The notes: a model not told the origin generated them from the sequence alone. Numbered from the stretch's first letter, positions 47,022 through 57,441 are shown. The stretch is DNA of 64,000 nucleotides from Saccharina japonica (GCA_008828725.1 MEHQ01002047.1:101777-165776), one strand, 5' to 3'. A program made the numbers and translations.

Positions 47022-47230
47022 GAAGGGCGGACCGTACTTATGAATACAACACATCAGATACGCTTACTCGTACAATCAGCATCCGTCACAAGTAGCACCC
47101 AGACGGACCAAAACGTACACTGCAAATGGCGGGCCATCTGTGTTCATACAACATATCAGATATGCATACATACTCGTATAATCAGTATCCGTCACGAGTA
47201 GTACCAGACAGACCAAAGCGCACGATGCCA
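47022..47230. repeat. Two-copy tandem repeat of about 105 bases
   Basis: ATACAACACATCAGATACGC and ATACAACATATCAGATATGC start matching blocks, each followed by ACTCGTA.AATCAG.ATCCGTCAC.AGTAG. Confidence 0.75.
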
Positions 47231-47828
47231 TGGCCGACGGTCTTATCAAGTGGTGCATGCGGTGGAAACGTAACACGTACTACTGTAACTACTACCTTAC
47301 TGCGGACTACGTAAGGTATTAGAGGATGCTCTACGACGCGTGGAGTCACATACATACTCATGGTCCCCAGCTACGTACCAGATTGCCAGGTATCGATGTC
47401 GACGCGACCACATGCTCTCGCGGAAGCTATCGAAGGGGGGGTGTACGAGTGCTGTCTTATGTTCTCGATTGTACTCGTATCTGCGCATAACTCGCAGCAA
47501 GAGTCCTGGTAGATACCTGGTATATCTCGTGGATCCTATCTTGTGTGGGCGTGTGGCGTGTTGTGTGTCGGAGTACGATGCGTTGGCTGACACGTGGTAT
47601 CTCTCGCTGATGCTACTCGTACGTCCAATTTCATGAAATACACAGCTCAGTTAGAGCGGTGCAATCTCTACATTGTCGAACCGTTACATGTTATCAATTG
47701 ATTCGTCGAAACGTAACTGTACGGTACTCGTCGTACATACCAGAAAACACAGCTTATACGACGGGGGTATAATCGTCGCCTGAGGGGCCACCCAACGTTC
47801 GTGAGATAACTGACACGTGCTACGAACG

Positions 47829-48075
47829 GACGCGTGCTACGGTAGAGGTAGTACTTTTTGGCTGAATCGTTTTCTGAACGATCGGGCTCCTTAACCCAAA
47901 TCCGTCGGACTTTCATTTTTGTGACGAAATATGTTTCAGACTATACTTCGGTCATGAGATTTTTCATCCGGCAGCACTTTTATTTCCCTCCAAAATCGTT
48001 TTTTCGGCGAGGCGTGACGCTCCTTAAGCGAGGAGCTCAGAAACAACATGGTGCACCTCTATCGTAGCATGCGTC
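47829..48075 (+). mobile_element. Family A short-subfamily element with AACG duplication
   Basis: 247 bases, GACGCGTGCTACGGTAGAGG to ATCGTAGCATGCGTC, flanked on both sides by AACG. Removing it restores the left TIR of the host A element, which proves the insertion and the 4-bp duplication. Confidence 0.92.
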
Positions 48076-48290
48076 AACGGTATATATAGAGGTGCACCCA
48101 ATTTGTTTTTTTCAGGGTGTGGTCACTTGAGGAGGTCTGTATCCTGCCCAAAAGTGAATTCACCAAAAACGGAAAGTTTAACACGGTCAACAATCCCATG
48201 GCCTAAGGCTAATTCGTATGCCGTCGGATTGAGAGGATCGAAAAACTCACTTTCCGATCCACTATAAATTCGACGGGGTGTGTCTGGATG

Positions 48291-48452
48291 TCTTTAGGCC
48301 TTTTTCCTTTAGCTTCCGTTTATTTCACGCCTTTTATTTTTAGTCTTAGTTTATTGGGTGTTGTGTATACTTCATTGACCGCTATTCGCCAAACAGATTT
48401 AAAACGTTTGATTGCTTATACTTCGGTAGCTCATATGAATTTAGTGATGATA
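48291..48452 (+). pseudogene. nad4: Nuclear copy of mitochondrial NADH dehydrogenase subunit 4 fragment
   Basis: Fifty-four in-frame codons match the conserved central membrane part of ND4, the proton-pumping subunit of respiratory complex I. The diagnostic stretch is TAIRQTDLKRLIAYTSVAHM. The codons are A/T-rich at third positions, as in mitochondrial DNA, and unlike the surroundings. The fragment covers only about a tenth of the protein, has no native start, and the similarity stops after NLVMI while the frame runs on to 48512 by chance. It cannot be a working gene. It lies inside a disrupted family A element, so it was transferred to the nucleus, either directly into the transposon or as part of a larger insertion. 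The intact frame and absence of stops suggest a fairly recent event. Confidence 0.88.
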
Positions 48453-48724
48453 GCCTTCCCTATCGTCAATCGGATCGATTTTGTAGTTTTTTGTGCTCTT
48501 CCTGAGGGCGGTTGATACGAGAGTTGGAAAATGCTTCGTGTCCTTCTCGCGGGCTCTAGGGAGTGCTACGCTGCGAGCAGCAGCAGCAGCAGCAGCAGCA
48601 GCAGAGAGCAGCAGCAGCAGTAGAACAGGCAACCCAGCACCGGAGACGTGTTTAGGCTGCCGCAGGGTGGTGTGATCGTGTGTTTGGAGGGGTGAAGAGA
48701 GATGCGGCGAGCTTCGAAAAAAAA

Positions 48725-48807
48725 TTCGATTGAGAAATCCAATCCACGAATCCCGTCGAAAAACTGAGTTTTTCGACAGCATTCGTGGATTGGATTTCTC
48801 AATCGAA
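48725..48807. repeat. Near-perfect 83-base palindrome
   Basis: TTCGATTGAGAAATCCAATC.. on the left is mirrored by ..GATTGGATTTCTCAATCGAA on the right (27-base arms), with an inner TCGAAAAACT/AGTTTTTCGA stem separated by a 4-base bulge on each side. Confidence 0.9.
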
Positions 48808-48929
48808 AAAGTTGGGATCGAAAAAGCTCTTTTTCAACTGTATAAGAAAGCCCAATTGTGTCTCCAATCGGAAACCGGCTTTTTCGATCCACGTTTCCGA
48901 CTGCATAAGAATTTGCCTATACCTGGTAA

Positions 48930-49149
48930 GGGCCCATATTAACGACTGTAGAATAAATTCAATTTGGAAAAAAAAAAAAATCAATTTCGCTTTTTTCATT
49001 GGTCAACACACGCACCAGCACCAAAGATTATGCCCCAAGATCCTAATCTTTGGTGCTGGTGCGTGTGTTGACCAATGAAAAGCGGATTGGAATTTTGTTT
49101 TTCAAAATTGTTTTTTTTTTATATACCTGGTATTCGTTCATATGGGCCC
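48930..49149. mobile_element. Family E Tourist-like MITE, copy 2, with TAA duplication
   Basis: 220 bases, GGGCCCATATTAACGA to GTTCATATGGGCCC, flanked by TAA on both sides. The arms form an almost complete hairpin around CATTGGTCAACACACGCACC. A 3-bp TAA/TTA duplication is typical of PIF/Harbinger elements. Confidence 0.9.
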
Positions 49150-49329
49150 TAAGTATGCGAAAAACTCATGGGGTCGCAAAAAAAAACAGAAGACTTGACA
49201 TTCCGACGATTATTTCAGCAGGTTTAACGACCCCCGCCATTCCGAACACATTTTAGCGAAAAAGTGGTATCCCTATCGTGCAGCTCGTGGTGCTGTGCAT
49301 CCGGCGTGTACAGCAGTAGTTTGCGGCAA

Positions 49330-49560
49330 TAAGCGCGTGCTGCGTACGTCAGGTGGTGCAGTACTTTATGGGTGAAAAAACTCTGAACGACGACGCTCCT
49401 CAACCCTTAGGAACTGCAGTCCCGATGTGGGGACAAAACACTTGGAATTAGACTGAAATATTGATTTCTGTACAGTGCAGTACTCAAAGGGTTATAACCC
49501 GAAACCGTCGTAAATTCATTAGTTAGTTTCTAAATAGTTTCCGTTGAACTTCTCGTCGTA
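49330..49560 (+). mobile_element. Family A fragment with nested B
   Basis: GCGTGCTGCGTACGTCAGGTGG, CGACGCTCCTCAACCC and, after the B element, CGAAACCGTCGTAAATTCATT match family A. The right half is missing. Confidence 0.6.
49402..49493. mobile_element. Family B palindromic element
   Basis: AACCCTTAGGAACTGCAGTCC on the left, GCAGTACTCAAAGGGTT on the right, with GGGGACAAAACACTTGGAAT inside, close to the copy at 12970. Confidence 0.7.
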
Positions 49561-49565
49561 CAGTA

Positions 49566-49816
49566 GACGCGTGCTACGGTAGAGGTAGCACTTTTTGGCG
49601 GAATCGTTTTCTGAACGATCGGGCTCCTTAACCCAAATTCGTCGGACTTTCATTTTTTTTTCACCAATAATGTTTCAGAGTATACTTCGGTCATGAGATT
49701 TTTTCATCCGGCAGCACCTTTATTTCCCTCCGAAATCATTTATTCGGGTGAGGTGTGACGCTCCTTGAGTGAGGAGCTCAGAAATAACTTTGTGCGCCTC
49801 TATCGTAGCATGCGTC
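49566..49816 (+). mobile_element. Family A short-subfamily element with AGTA duplication
   Basis: 251 bases with AGTA on both flanks. Close to the copy at 47829 (CTTCGGTCATGAGATTTTT, CCGGCAGCACCTTTATTT). Confidence 0.92.
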
Positions 49817-49980
49817 AGTACGAGTAGTAGGTCGTGCAATTGTTCGTCGGGTAGATAGACCATATATTTCCCTCCGAAATCGTGTTTCGGAGTGAGATGC
49901 AGAGCTCCTCCAAGTGGCCGCCTGTACGAGACAAAACATGGTGCACCTCTGCCATGGACCTCTGCCGTGGCATGCGTCAG
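49817..49980 (+). mobile_element. Family A fragment (right half)
   Basis: GCAATTGTTCGTCGGGTAGA, CCCTCCGAAATCGTGTTTCGG, CATGGTGCACCTCTGCCATGG and GCATGCGTC. The TIR contains an internal duplication (CCTCTGCCATGGA/CCTCTGCCGTGGC). Confidence 0.7.
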
Positions 49981-50269
49981 CTAGTCGTGAGACCACCTGC
50001 GATTGATTGTTCGTGGAGTTGTGTACCTGTTGTGTAGTTCGTAATCCATGTTTTTGAGATATCTAGCAATAGTTCATCGTGGCATTTGTGTGCCTGGTGT
50101 ACATACATACCCTGCTGTAGTTTGTAACAATGTTCGTGAGAGGCCTACCACCTGAGTTCACGGAATTGTGTACGTGGTGTGCAGTCTGCAGAGTGAAAGA
50201 TGCTTGATGATATCATACCAATCTCATGGAGATATTATGTATCGGAAGTGTTTAGTCTGTGAGCAATAA

Positions 50270-50416
50270 TATCCGTAGGGATGAACGTTTCCGGCTTCAC
50301 TTTTCTTCGTTTCTCAAAAGCTGGGTATTGGGTGGAGTGCACGCAGAGCTCCTCAATTGACCACCCTCAGAAACTGTCCTGTATGCAGGTGCGCCTCTAC
50401 CACCGTAGCATGCGTC
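50270..50416 (+). mobile_element. Family A fragment (right half)
   Basis: CTCAAAAGCTGGGTATTGGG, CTCCTCAATTGACCACCCTC and CTCTACCACCGTAGCATGCGTC. Confidence 0.65.
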
Positions 50417-50420
50417 AACA

Positions 50421-50897
50421 TTGCGGAGACATAGACCAGTGTACCAAATGACTGAGACACTCCCTTTGACCAATGTGGGTGTTGAGAGAATTGAACAGCC
50501 TAGCGCACCATTGGGCATACCAAATCGAACGAGCGTCGGAAGACAGCCTTATATGGGGTTTGCTACGTTGATTCATGCCTCCACGATGTTTGTTTATGCG
50601 CCCGCACAGCTAGCGTGCAGGGGGGAGGGGGGGTCCCCGCCACCTGTGCATGATTGCTTTCATGGGAACAACAAAAATTATGTGCCTGTGTTGATGCCTC
50701 GTTCGTCTGCCAACCGGGTGGAATGTACTCATGCCATGCATGGCGGCCGTGTTCTTATGACCATTGACCCTCGCACCCCTAAAGGACGAGAAGCACGTCG
50801 AGTTTTAACGAGGCAGGCATTGCTCTTGCACCAAGCGCGGTGGCGCCGTGAGGTGTTCGGTAAGTCGCATGAAGGGTGGGGTGCATCTCGCCAATAA
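50421..50897 (+). CDS. Doubtful 158-codon ORF, possibly element-derived
   Basis: The second half (VLMPRSSANRVECTHAMHGG and the Arg-rich tail ending HEGWGASRQ) looks more protein-like than neighbouring frames, but I recognise no domain. The DNA around its end, AGTCGCATGAAGGGTGGGG, resembles 28066-28110, and the G-rich block at 50620-50650 resembles 29218-29250, so this may be part of an old, degraded repeat. No start context or promoter supports a gene. Confidence 0.2.
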   Translation: MRRHRPVYQMTETLPLTNVGVERIEQPSAPLGIPNRTSVGRQPYMGFATLIHASTMFVYAPAQLACRGEGGSPPPVHDCFHGNNKNYVPVLMPRSSANRVECTHAMHGGRVLMTIDPRTPKGREARRVLTRQALLLHQARWRREVFGKSHEGWGASRQ

Positions 50898-51371
50898 CTG
50901 CTACTTGTGGAGCGGAAAATCTTGCATATCATATGGATGGCAGCGTCGAATTAGTTGATGTGTGTTCCGGTTTGGCCACTTTCTAGAGTCAGAAAGAGGT
51001 TTGTTCGGTAACTACTGCCTCGTGGGTGCTGTGTAACGCAACCTCGTGGGTGCCTTACCATACACACACTACCGTAACGTGACACGATAATTCCTACAGT
51101 AGTGCGGGCAGTTAAGGTTCTCCGCCCGCAGACCATATGATCTAACTCGACCGCCAGTCATGGTGACCATTGAAAATGAAATAAAAACCGGAACGCTGGT
51201 TAACAAGCTGAGACACAGTGATTGGCGTAGCGACCGACGCCAACCTTGTGTGTATAACTGTCCAAGGGGGGGGAGGGGGGGGGGGGGGGGCCCATGCCAT
51301 AAATTTCCGGAGTCGTATATTCGACCATGGACCCTCCCTAGCGTCTCTACATTGCCGTCCGGGACGGAGCA
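50898..51371. other. Unassigned DNA
   Basis: A long G-rich tract (51265-51291). No gene recognised. Confidence 0.4.
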
Positions 51372-51650
51372 GAAGAGTGCTGCGATAGAGGTGCACCATA
51401 TTTGTTTGGAGAGGTGGTCACTTGAGGACCTCTATTTACCTCACCAAAGGAACTGATTTCGGATGGAAATAAAACTGCTACCCGATGATCAATATAATAT
51501 CATGGCCCCAAGTGGGGAAAAAAAATGAAAAAACACAAAAATTAAAAAACACAAGAATGAAATGCCGACAAATTTTGGTGTTTAAAGGAGCCACGCCATT
51601 CGGCAAATTGTTTGGGCCGAAAACGTTCTACCTCTATCGCAGCCCTCGTC
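51372..51650 (-). mobile_element. Family A element with AGCA duplication
   Basis: 279 bases, GAAGAGTGCTGCGATAGAGG to CTATCGCAGCCCTCGTC, flanked by AGCA on both sides. Confidence 0.85.
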
Positions 51651-51905
51651 AGCACGCCGCGGCTTTCACCGATCAGACAGACATTGAATGTCTTGGTCCA
51701 ACGTCAAACCGATGTACCAGGGTACGCGTTTCACCTATAGAGGCAACGGCGAGGGGTGCCGGGCCGAGCAAATATCGAGCCAGGACAGCACGAAAAAACG
51801 AAACTTATCGCTTCGGACGGAAACCCAAGCAACGTTTAGGAATCCACACGAAAAAGATTCCACGATTTGCGGTCCTCACTACGTTTGCGTCCGGTTTGGT
51901 ACCTC
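51651..51905. other. Spacer between two family A elements
   Basis: About 255 bases, open in two plus frames that run into the flanking transposons. No recognised domain. Confidence 0.35.
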
Positions 51906-52161
51906 GACGCGTGCTAGGAAAAAGGTGTACCGTTTTTTGGCTGAAACGTTTTCTGAAGGACGGCGCTTATTAACCCAAAATTGTCGGACTCTCCTTTTTT
52001 TGTGTTCCAATAATTTTTTCAGGGTACTTGAGTCATCAGACTGGTTCGTCAGGTACTAACTTTTATTTTCCTCCAAAGGCAGGTGGCTTACTAGTAGTAT
52101 GGAGATCCTCAAGTGAGGAGCTCAGAAAAGTCGTGGTGCACCTCTATCGGTAGCATACGTC
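51906..52161 (+). mobile_element. Family A element with CCTC duplication
   Basis: 256 bases, GACGCGTGCTAGGAAAAAGG to ATCGGTAGCATACGTC, flanked by CCTC on both sides. Interior TTATTAACCCAAAATTGTCGG. Confidence 0.88.
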
Positions 52162-52375
52162 CCTCGAACGATCGACGCAGGACGCACGCAAACAACGGTA
52201 AGGTTGGGCTGCTGCATGGCCGCGGTGGGGGCGGGGGTGCGGGACACGTTTCACGGACGGCGAATAAATCGTCAGAGGCCTCTGCGCATTTTCAGTACCG
52301 GCATATCGGTGATGAGGTAGCACAGACAACCCGGGAGAACTCCAAAGCTGATTTTTTCTCGACAACGGGCGACGA

Positions 52376-52447
52376 GTCTATGGAAACATCTCGACAAGAT
52401 CTTCCCAACGCCGCCTTGTGCGTAGCGTGCGCACTCCCCGTGGTTAG
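52376..52447. repeat. Duplicated segment, copy 1
   Basis: TCTATGGAAACATCTCGACAA..TCTTCCCA.CGCCGCC..GTGCGTAG.GTGCGCAC; second copy at 52858-52918, about 480 bases away, on the other side of a family A fragment. Confidence 0.75.
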
Positions 52448-52521
52448 GAGGAAGGAGGCTCTGAAAAAGTTCGCCGGAAAAATCTAAAAAGCTGAATTTA
52501 TCTTACCAACATGGGGAGAGT

Positions 52522-52750
52522 GACTCGTGCTACGATAGAGTTGCACGTTAATATTTCTGAGGCTACGATACTGACTTGAGGAGTCCCTGATATATCACCC
52601 CAAAGCTGACAATACATACATCAAGTACCTAAGTTTTGTATGATACTGACTTGGGAAGCTCTGCTGTCTCTCCCTAGAGCTGACAAGATATAAATCAAGT
52701 ATGAGCAAGGCCATGGCCTACTGATAGTAGTAAAACCATTAATGGCCTTC
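52522..52750 (-). mobile_element. Family A fragment with internal duplication
   Basis: Left TIR GACTCGTGCTACGATAGAG; TACTGACTTG.G.AG..C.CTG and AGAGCTGACAAGATATAAATCA occur twice. It keeps GCAAGGCCATGGCCTACTG; the right end is lost. Confidence 0.5.
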
Positions 52751-52857
52751 TAATGGTATTTCGTAGTTTTTCGGTGCCCTCAAGGAGAGCCATCAGTCCC
52801 AGAAATATGAATTTGCTTCAGAAAGGCCAAAACAGTGCAGACGTCGAGAAACGCGTC

Positions 52858-52918
52858 CGTATGGAAACATCTCGAAAATATCTTCCCAGCGCCGCCTCTT
52901 GCGTAGTGTGCGCACGCC
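52858..52918. repeat. Duplicated segment, copy 2
   Basis: CGTATGGAAACATCTCGAAAA and the following block match 52376-52447. A 14-base C run follows at about 52918. Confidence 0.75.
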
Positions 52919-53107
52919 CCCCCCCCCCCCCAAGCTTTCGAGAAAGTCGGCTCTGGCAATTACCCCCTTGTGTTATATACCTAGCCTTGTTGTACGGGAT
53001 ATATTTGCTGAAACAGAAAACGGCAGTCACATCTCCCCACCACCCCCGCCTAGCGAAGCGGTAAATCCTTGCCATCTCGAAGCGCTTCCTGCCTGTTACA
53101 AATAATA

Positions 53108-53545
53108 CTTCGTGATGCGTTATTAAATATTCCACCCGCTAACGGATCGCTGCTGCTGCTGCTGCTGCTGCTACAGGCTTTAAACAGAAGGAAGGTGCCT
53201 CGCCTACTGGTAGACCTACCACACACAGAAGTAGTAGTAGTAGTAGTGGCCGATTATGTATACCTGGTATGTGGTTCGGAAATATTCCACCCGCTAGCGA
53301 ATAGCTACCACGGGTGTTTTTTCAACAGGAGGAAAATGTATCGCCTACTATTAATAGAGTGGGAGTAGGCCTACTATTAATAGTAGTGGTCGGTGATGCA
53401 CGTGTTTGGGAATAATCCACCCGCTTCAAAACGAAATGCGAAAACCGTATTTCAACAGAAAGAAAGTGGATGTTCTCGCCTGCTACTACTACTGCTGCTG
53501 TGGAATGGCAGACCTAGTAGTAGCGGTCGATAGGGTATATTTTCT
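53108..53545. repeat. Three diverged tandem units of about 130-155 bases
   Basis: ATTCCACCCGCTA(A/G)CG at 53129 and 53284 and AATCCACCCGCTTC at 53417; each is followed by a CAGA.GGAA..TG block, a TCGCCTACTA-type block and AGTAGTAGTGG..GAT. CTG and AGT microsatellites lie inside. Confidence 0.65.
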
Positions 53546-53627
53546 CGATGAGTGTGTCCGTTGGTGCCCCCGTCGGCGCATCCCAATTGGCGAGGCAATT
53601 CTACGGTAGAGGTGCACCATTGTCTTG

Positions 53628-53718
53628 ACCGTTTTAGAACTGCAGTCCCGTTTTGGGGACACATCACTTAGAATTAGAGTGGTTTGTCCCCATAACGGGA
53701 CTGCAGTTCTAAAAGGTT
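53628..53718. mobile_element. Family B element, well preserved palindrome
   Basis: TTTTAGAACTGCAGTCCCGT on the left and its complement ACGGGACTGCAGTTCTAAAA on the right, 91 bases. Confidence 0.8.
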
Positions 53719-53999
53719 GAGTGTTTGCACTCGATTATATAGGAGATACCACTCTGTGCCCAAATACAAGGAACTTTTATATACTATAAGTGCATCAAAA
53801 CGGTCCTTATATAGGGACAGAGTGATATATACTACCTGTAAGTATATACAAGTATAGTACCTCACCCAAAAACTGATTTTGGAGGGGAACAAAAGTGTTA
53901 TATACTGTTTACGACCCGGTGAACAATCCCCTTGGCCTGAGAAAGTAAGCAACGGAAAATATTGCATCACAAGAATGACGTTCCGACCGGTTGTGGGTC

Positions 54000-54098
54000 A
54001 ACCCTGTTAGAACTGCAGTCCCGTTATGGGGACAAACCACTCTAATTCTAAGCAATCTGTCCCCAAAACGGGACTGCAGTCCTATTAACAGGAGGGTT
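54000..54098. mobile_element. Family B element, well preserved palindrome
   Basis: AACCCTGTTAGAACTGCAGTC on the left and GGACTGCAGTCCTATTAACAGGAGGGTT on the right; TGGGGACAAACCACTCTAAT inside. Confidence 0.8.
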
Positions 54099-54180
54099 AA
54101 GGAGCCACCCTCCCCGTAATTTCAGAAATGGTTTCAGTCAAAAAGTGCTCTGCCCCTATATGGGATATGGCACACGCGTC

Positions 54181-56892
54181 ACAGCAGTCGCTCTGTGCAA
54201 CGCTACGAAAGGTGGACTGCTTTTGCCGTGATTGATACCCATTATTATCTCCAATCCTGGGTGGCCTTGTAAGTTGGAAGCTAAGGTATGCCCATACCTG
54301 GTAGCAGGGGTACTTGGTACTACTACAGTAAGTGCTGTAAGCGGTGCAGCTCTCTCGCTGGTCATAGCATGCCTATACGATATATGGACGTAAAACCTAG
54401 GAATCGTTTGGTTATTCGCACTACGAGTAACGTAACCCCTCTGAGACTCCGAGACGGCGATCGAGGCAGACATCGAGTTTTGGCGTTACCACCATCAGGA
54501 ATGCATCTGACCAGAAGTCCCGGCCTGGAAGCATCCATAAATGGTATGAGATAACCCTGATCAAATGAAAAAGGTTTCCATTTTTGCGGAGAGGGGGGGG
54601 AGTCTGCGAGGAACGGCAGAGCTCGTCGTGCGATGCATAGAGAACGGGATGAACCATGCAAGGTCGCTTTACGATGCTGCGAACTGTAGATACGAGAAGT
54701 ATATCATCGTTTTCACGGCCAAGCCAAAACACGAGACGCATGCTGCTTCTCACAGTGAGCAATTTCCTTTTAAAGCTAGCCCGTGGCCCACATGTACAGC
54801 AGTGGTGGTTTCCCTCTGTGGTGCCAGTTGGGTGGTGCCGGTCCCCCGCCATAATAGGGCCTGTGAAATCGCTTGGCATAGATGGCATATACCAGCAGGA
54901 ACCGGTGTGGCAGCGTGCTGAATAGTGCCGGTTGTCGCTACATTTTGCCGGTATTGTTGTCTGGTACATACCGGCACTATACAAGGATCAGCACTATAGA
55001 GGGACCGGCACTACTCCTGCTGTACTATTAATAGACAAAATACAACGATTAAAAACCAAATCCAAACATAATAATTTATTTTCGGGTTCGGGAGTACGTT
55101 TGGTCAAAATAGTACCAGTAAAACAATTGCCTTGCGCTCATCATTTTATTATTTCGTACCGGAAGTAGAGTTAATTATTCATTTTCCGTGTTCGGGCGCA
55201 CGATATATACATACGTAGAAGCATTCCGTTTGTGTCAATAAACGGTGCGTGAGACTATATACCACACACCCCCTGGATAACGTTCGATTTCAAGAGACTG
55301 TTGGGTATACGAAGTACTGTAGTACGATAGAGTTCGGATGCTGTCCAGACCTGGTATGAATTGGCTTCGAGTACTCTACGAATGAAATAGACTGCCCGGA
55401 AGCACAACAAGGCAGGTTTGGAAATTCGGAGACATGCTTTACTTGCTGCATGTGCGACGTAGTGTTGTCATGCACAGGCGACGTCAAATCACAGATGCAA
55501 CCTCGAAGGGCACGAAACAATAGTAGTTACAGCAGTCATATAGTTGAGGCTGTGACCCAACTCACTACACGTCGGCGACCAACAATAGTTATTAGTTTAT
55601 TTGGGTAGTTGGATGGGTGTTCTTCAGCAGTTACGGCGTGCCAGGTACCCGGGTAATTGCATGCGGTAATTCGAGGTGCTGTCATTCGCGCAGAGTTCTG
55701 CGCTTGTTTTGCACATGACTGGATGGCTGGCTGGCTTTGGTTTATGCTTCCACTCCTCCTCTTTTGTATTGAGAACAGACAAAAAAAGGGCAGTTATAAG
55801 GCGGCTTACTTCGTCAAACCCAAACTAATATCCTACAGCAGTACGTAGCCGTCACGTCCAGAGAAGCAAGGCATGCCTTGTTTCACTCGCAGCCCTCTGC
55901 GTAAAATCATACTAGGCACCCGTGAGCACGTGACCCGGGAATTAATGCAGCAGACGTCGTCTTACTACACCGCCGTGCATATGACATCACGAATAAAACA
56001 TATTTCTCACACATCGAGCAAGCAGATAACACAAAACGATCGTGTATGGATAGAGTACGCACTCCTCAAGCACGAGAGAGAGAGTGTTTCTGCGGGGTCA
56101 AGTAATATTCTCCCACCGACAAAGCTCGATTGTCCCACCTGTCCACGAGACCACGCGAAGCACAGCAGCAAGTAAGCAGTACCTACCACGCAAACTTTGC
56201 CAGAGAATAAAAAAATAGATGTAAATAGACGTCATCAGCTGTTAGTACTACCGATTGAACGGTTAAAACTCAACTTTGCAACCTGCGTGATACGCTAATG
56301 AGTAGACACGCTCATTGGGTGGGGCGTGCTTGTTCTATATTCCATTTTTCAATATATTTATTGTTCTCCCCCTTTTGGTAAATTAATTAATTATCCCTTC
56401 TCCAACAAACACAAACGACTGCAACTACAGTAATAAGCTGTAAGTCGTCAAGAACCGAGCGAGGCTGCTTGGGCCGAGACATTCGTCAATTTCAGGCACC
56501 CTCCCCTCCCCCGCCCCCGCTCAGCTATGGTGTTCGTGAGTTAAATCTACGGTATAGTAGTTGATACTCAGTTCAGCACTTTTCATTTTGTTTCATTGTT
56601 GCCCCTTGTTGCAGGCTGCGCTGTATGTAGTAGTATCAGATGTGACACGGAACGGTACATACATACATGCCGACACCATCTGCAAACCGTGCCCTCCTGT
56701 TTGCATTAGTATCGTCCCGTTGACCATGGTATGTGGCATCCAGAAGGGAGAGTCGCAGGTCACTATTAGTAGCCCTATCCCACGAGGAAGGTGGGAAAAA
56801 CCCGCGAAACCGATACGCCACGCAGCTTGGGGAAGAATTCAGTATCATATCGACCGATAAAGGACCAAAGATGCGAGGAGACGGCACTATCA
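54181..56892. other. Long stretch without a recognised gene
   Basis: 54830-55020 carries several TAGTGCCGGT / ACCGGCACTA motifs related to 26246-26588. A 187-codon minus ORF (54421-54984) and a 118-codon plus ORF (54565-54921) overlap over the same bases. No domain was recognised in any frame; no RNA gene seen. Confidence 0.4.
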
Positions 56893-57045
56893 CCCCTTGT
56901 GATTGACGGCAATTTGTCCTTTTTTCCATCCTTGACTGACGCCAAACTACTAGGTTTTAGTGTGGAACACTCGAATCCACACCCTTGACCGACGCCCGTG
57001 TTTCCATGACTGGCCGGCTTCTCCTGAAATCTTTGCTGCACAGGA
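56893..57045 (+). repeat. Family H repeat, copy 2
   Basis: CCCCTTGTGATTGACGGCAA, CCTTGACTGACGCCAAAC, GTGTGGAACACTCGAATCCAC and CCCTTGACCGACGCCCGTG in the same order as at 26.4 kb. Confidence 0.7.
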
Positions 57046-57441
57046 GGGGGAGAATATGATGCGTTCTAATTTCGGTTTTATATTGAAAAGAAATAACAGG
57101 AAGCACGACAACCCACAAGTTTGTGTTTCCCGCTCACGAGATAGGAAGCACGACCAAAACATTATTGATCGTCCCACCCGCAAGACAGAGTACAACGTGC
57201 AGGACACGCCACTCTCCTCCGTCCAGCTGCAACGTACCAGGAGGCCGGACGTTTTGCTATTTTTGGGTTTGACAAGCCCAACAATCGGGCCTTAACCGTT
57301 CTCTACTGTATGTAGGTGACGGTTATCCTGTTAGGGGACAGTCTTCACATGGAACGAAGGAAACCTGGGGTGTGTACTCGTAGAGAGGTGTTGAATCGTT
57401 GCCGTGGTTGTACAGTCAGCGCAGTATTAAAATGATGTGGT

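Larger units (their letters stand above)
48235..48890. mobile_element. Candidate element with imperfect inverted ends around a nad4 fragment
   Basis: GGATCGAAAAACTCACTTTCC at 48235 and the complement of 48867-48890 (GGATCGAAAAAGCCGGTTTCC) agree at about 20 of 24 positions. Between them are the nad4 fragment, an AGC microsatellite (48580-48620) and a near-perfect palindrome. Element status is an inference. Confidence 0.4.
47812..49290 (-). mobile_element. Family A element acting as host for four insertions
   Basis: Left end GACACGTGCTACGAACG at 47812-47828 is split by another A element, after which GTATATATAGAGGTGCACCC resumes at 48080. The middle is interrupted by a segment with the nad4 fragment (48216-48929) and by family E (48930-49149). 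The host continues with GCAAAAAAAAACAGAAGACTTG, ACATTCCGACGATT and GTATCCCTATCGTGCAGCTCG. Confidence 0.75.
53591..54180 (-). mobile_element. Family A element with two family B insertions
   Basis: Left end CAATTCTACGGTAGAGGTGC, right end TATGGGATATGGCACACGCGTC. Interior CCTCACCCAAAAACTGATTTTGG, CAATCCCCTTGGCCTGAG, GACGTTCCGACCGGTTGTGGG. B elements at 53628-53718 and 54000-54098; only the second is in the usual site. Confidence 0.8.

Noticed and set aside
51485-52059. 162- and 123-codon plus ORFs
   Set aside because: They start or end inside flanking family A elements, so the apparent reading frames are composites of transposon and spacer.
54421-54984. 187-codon minus ORF and overlapping plus ORF
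   Set aside because: Both strands are open over the same bases and part overlaps the TAGTGCCGGT repeat; no domain recognised.
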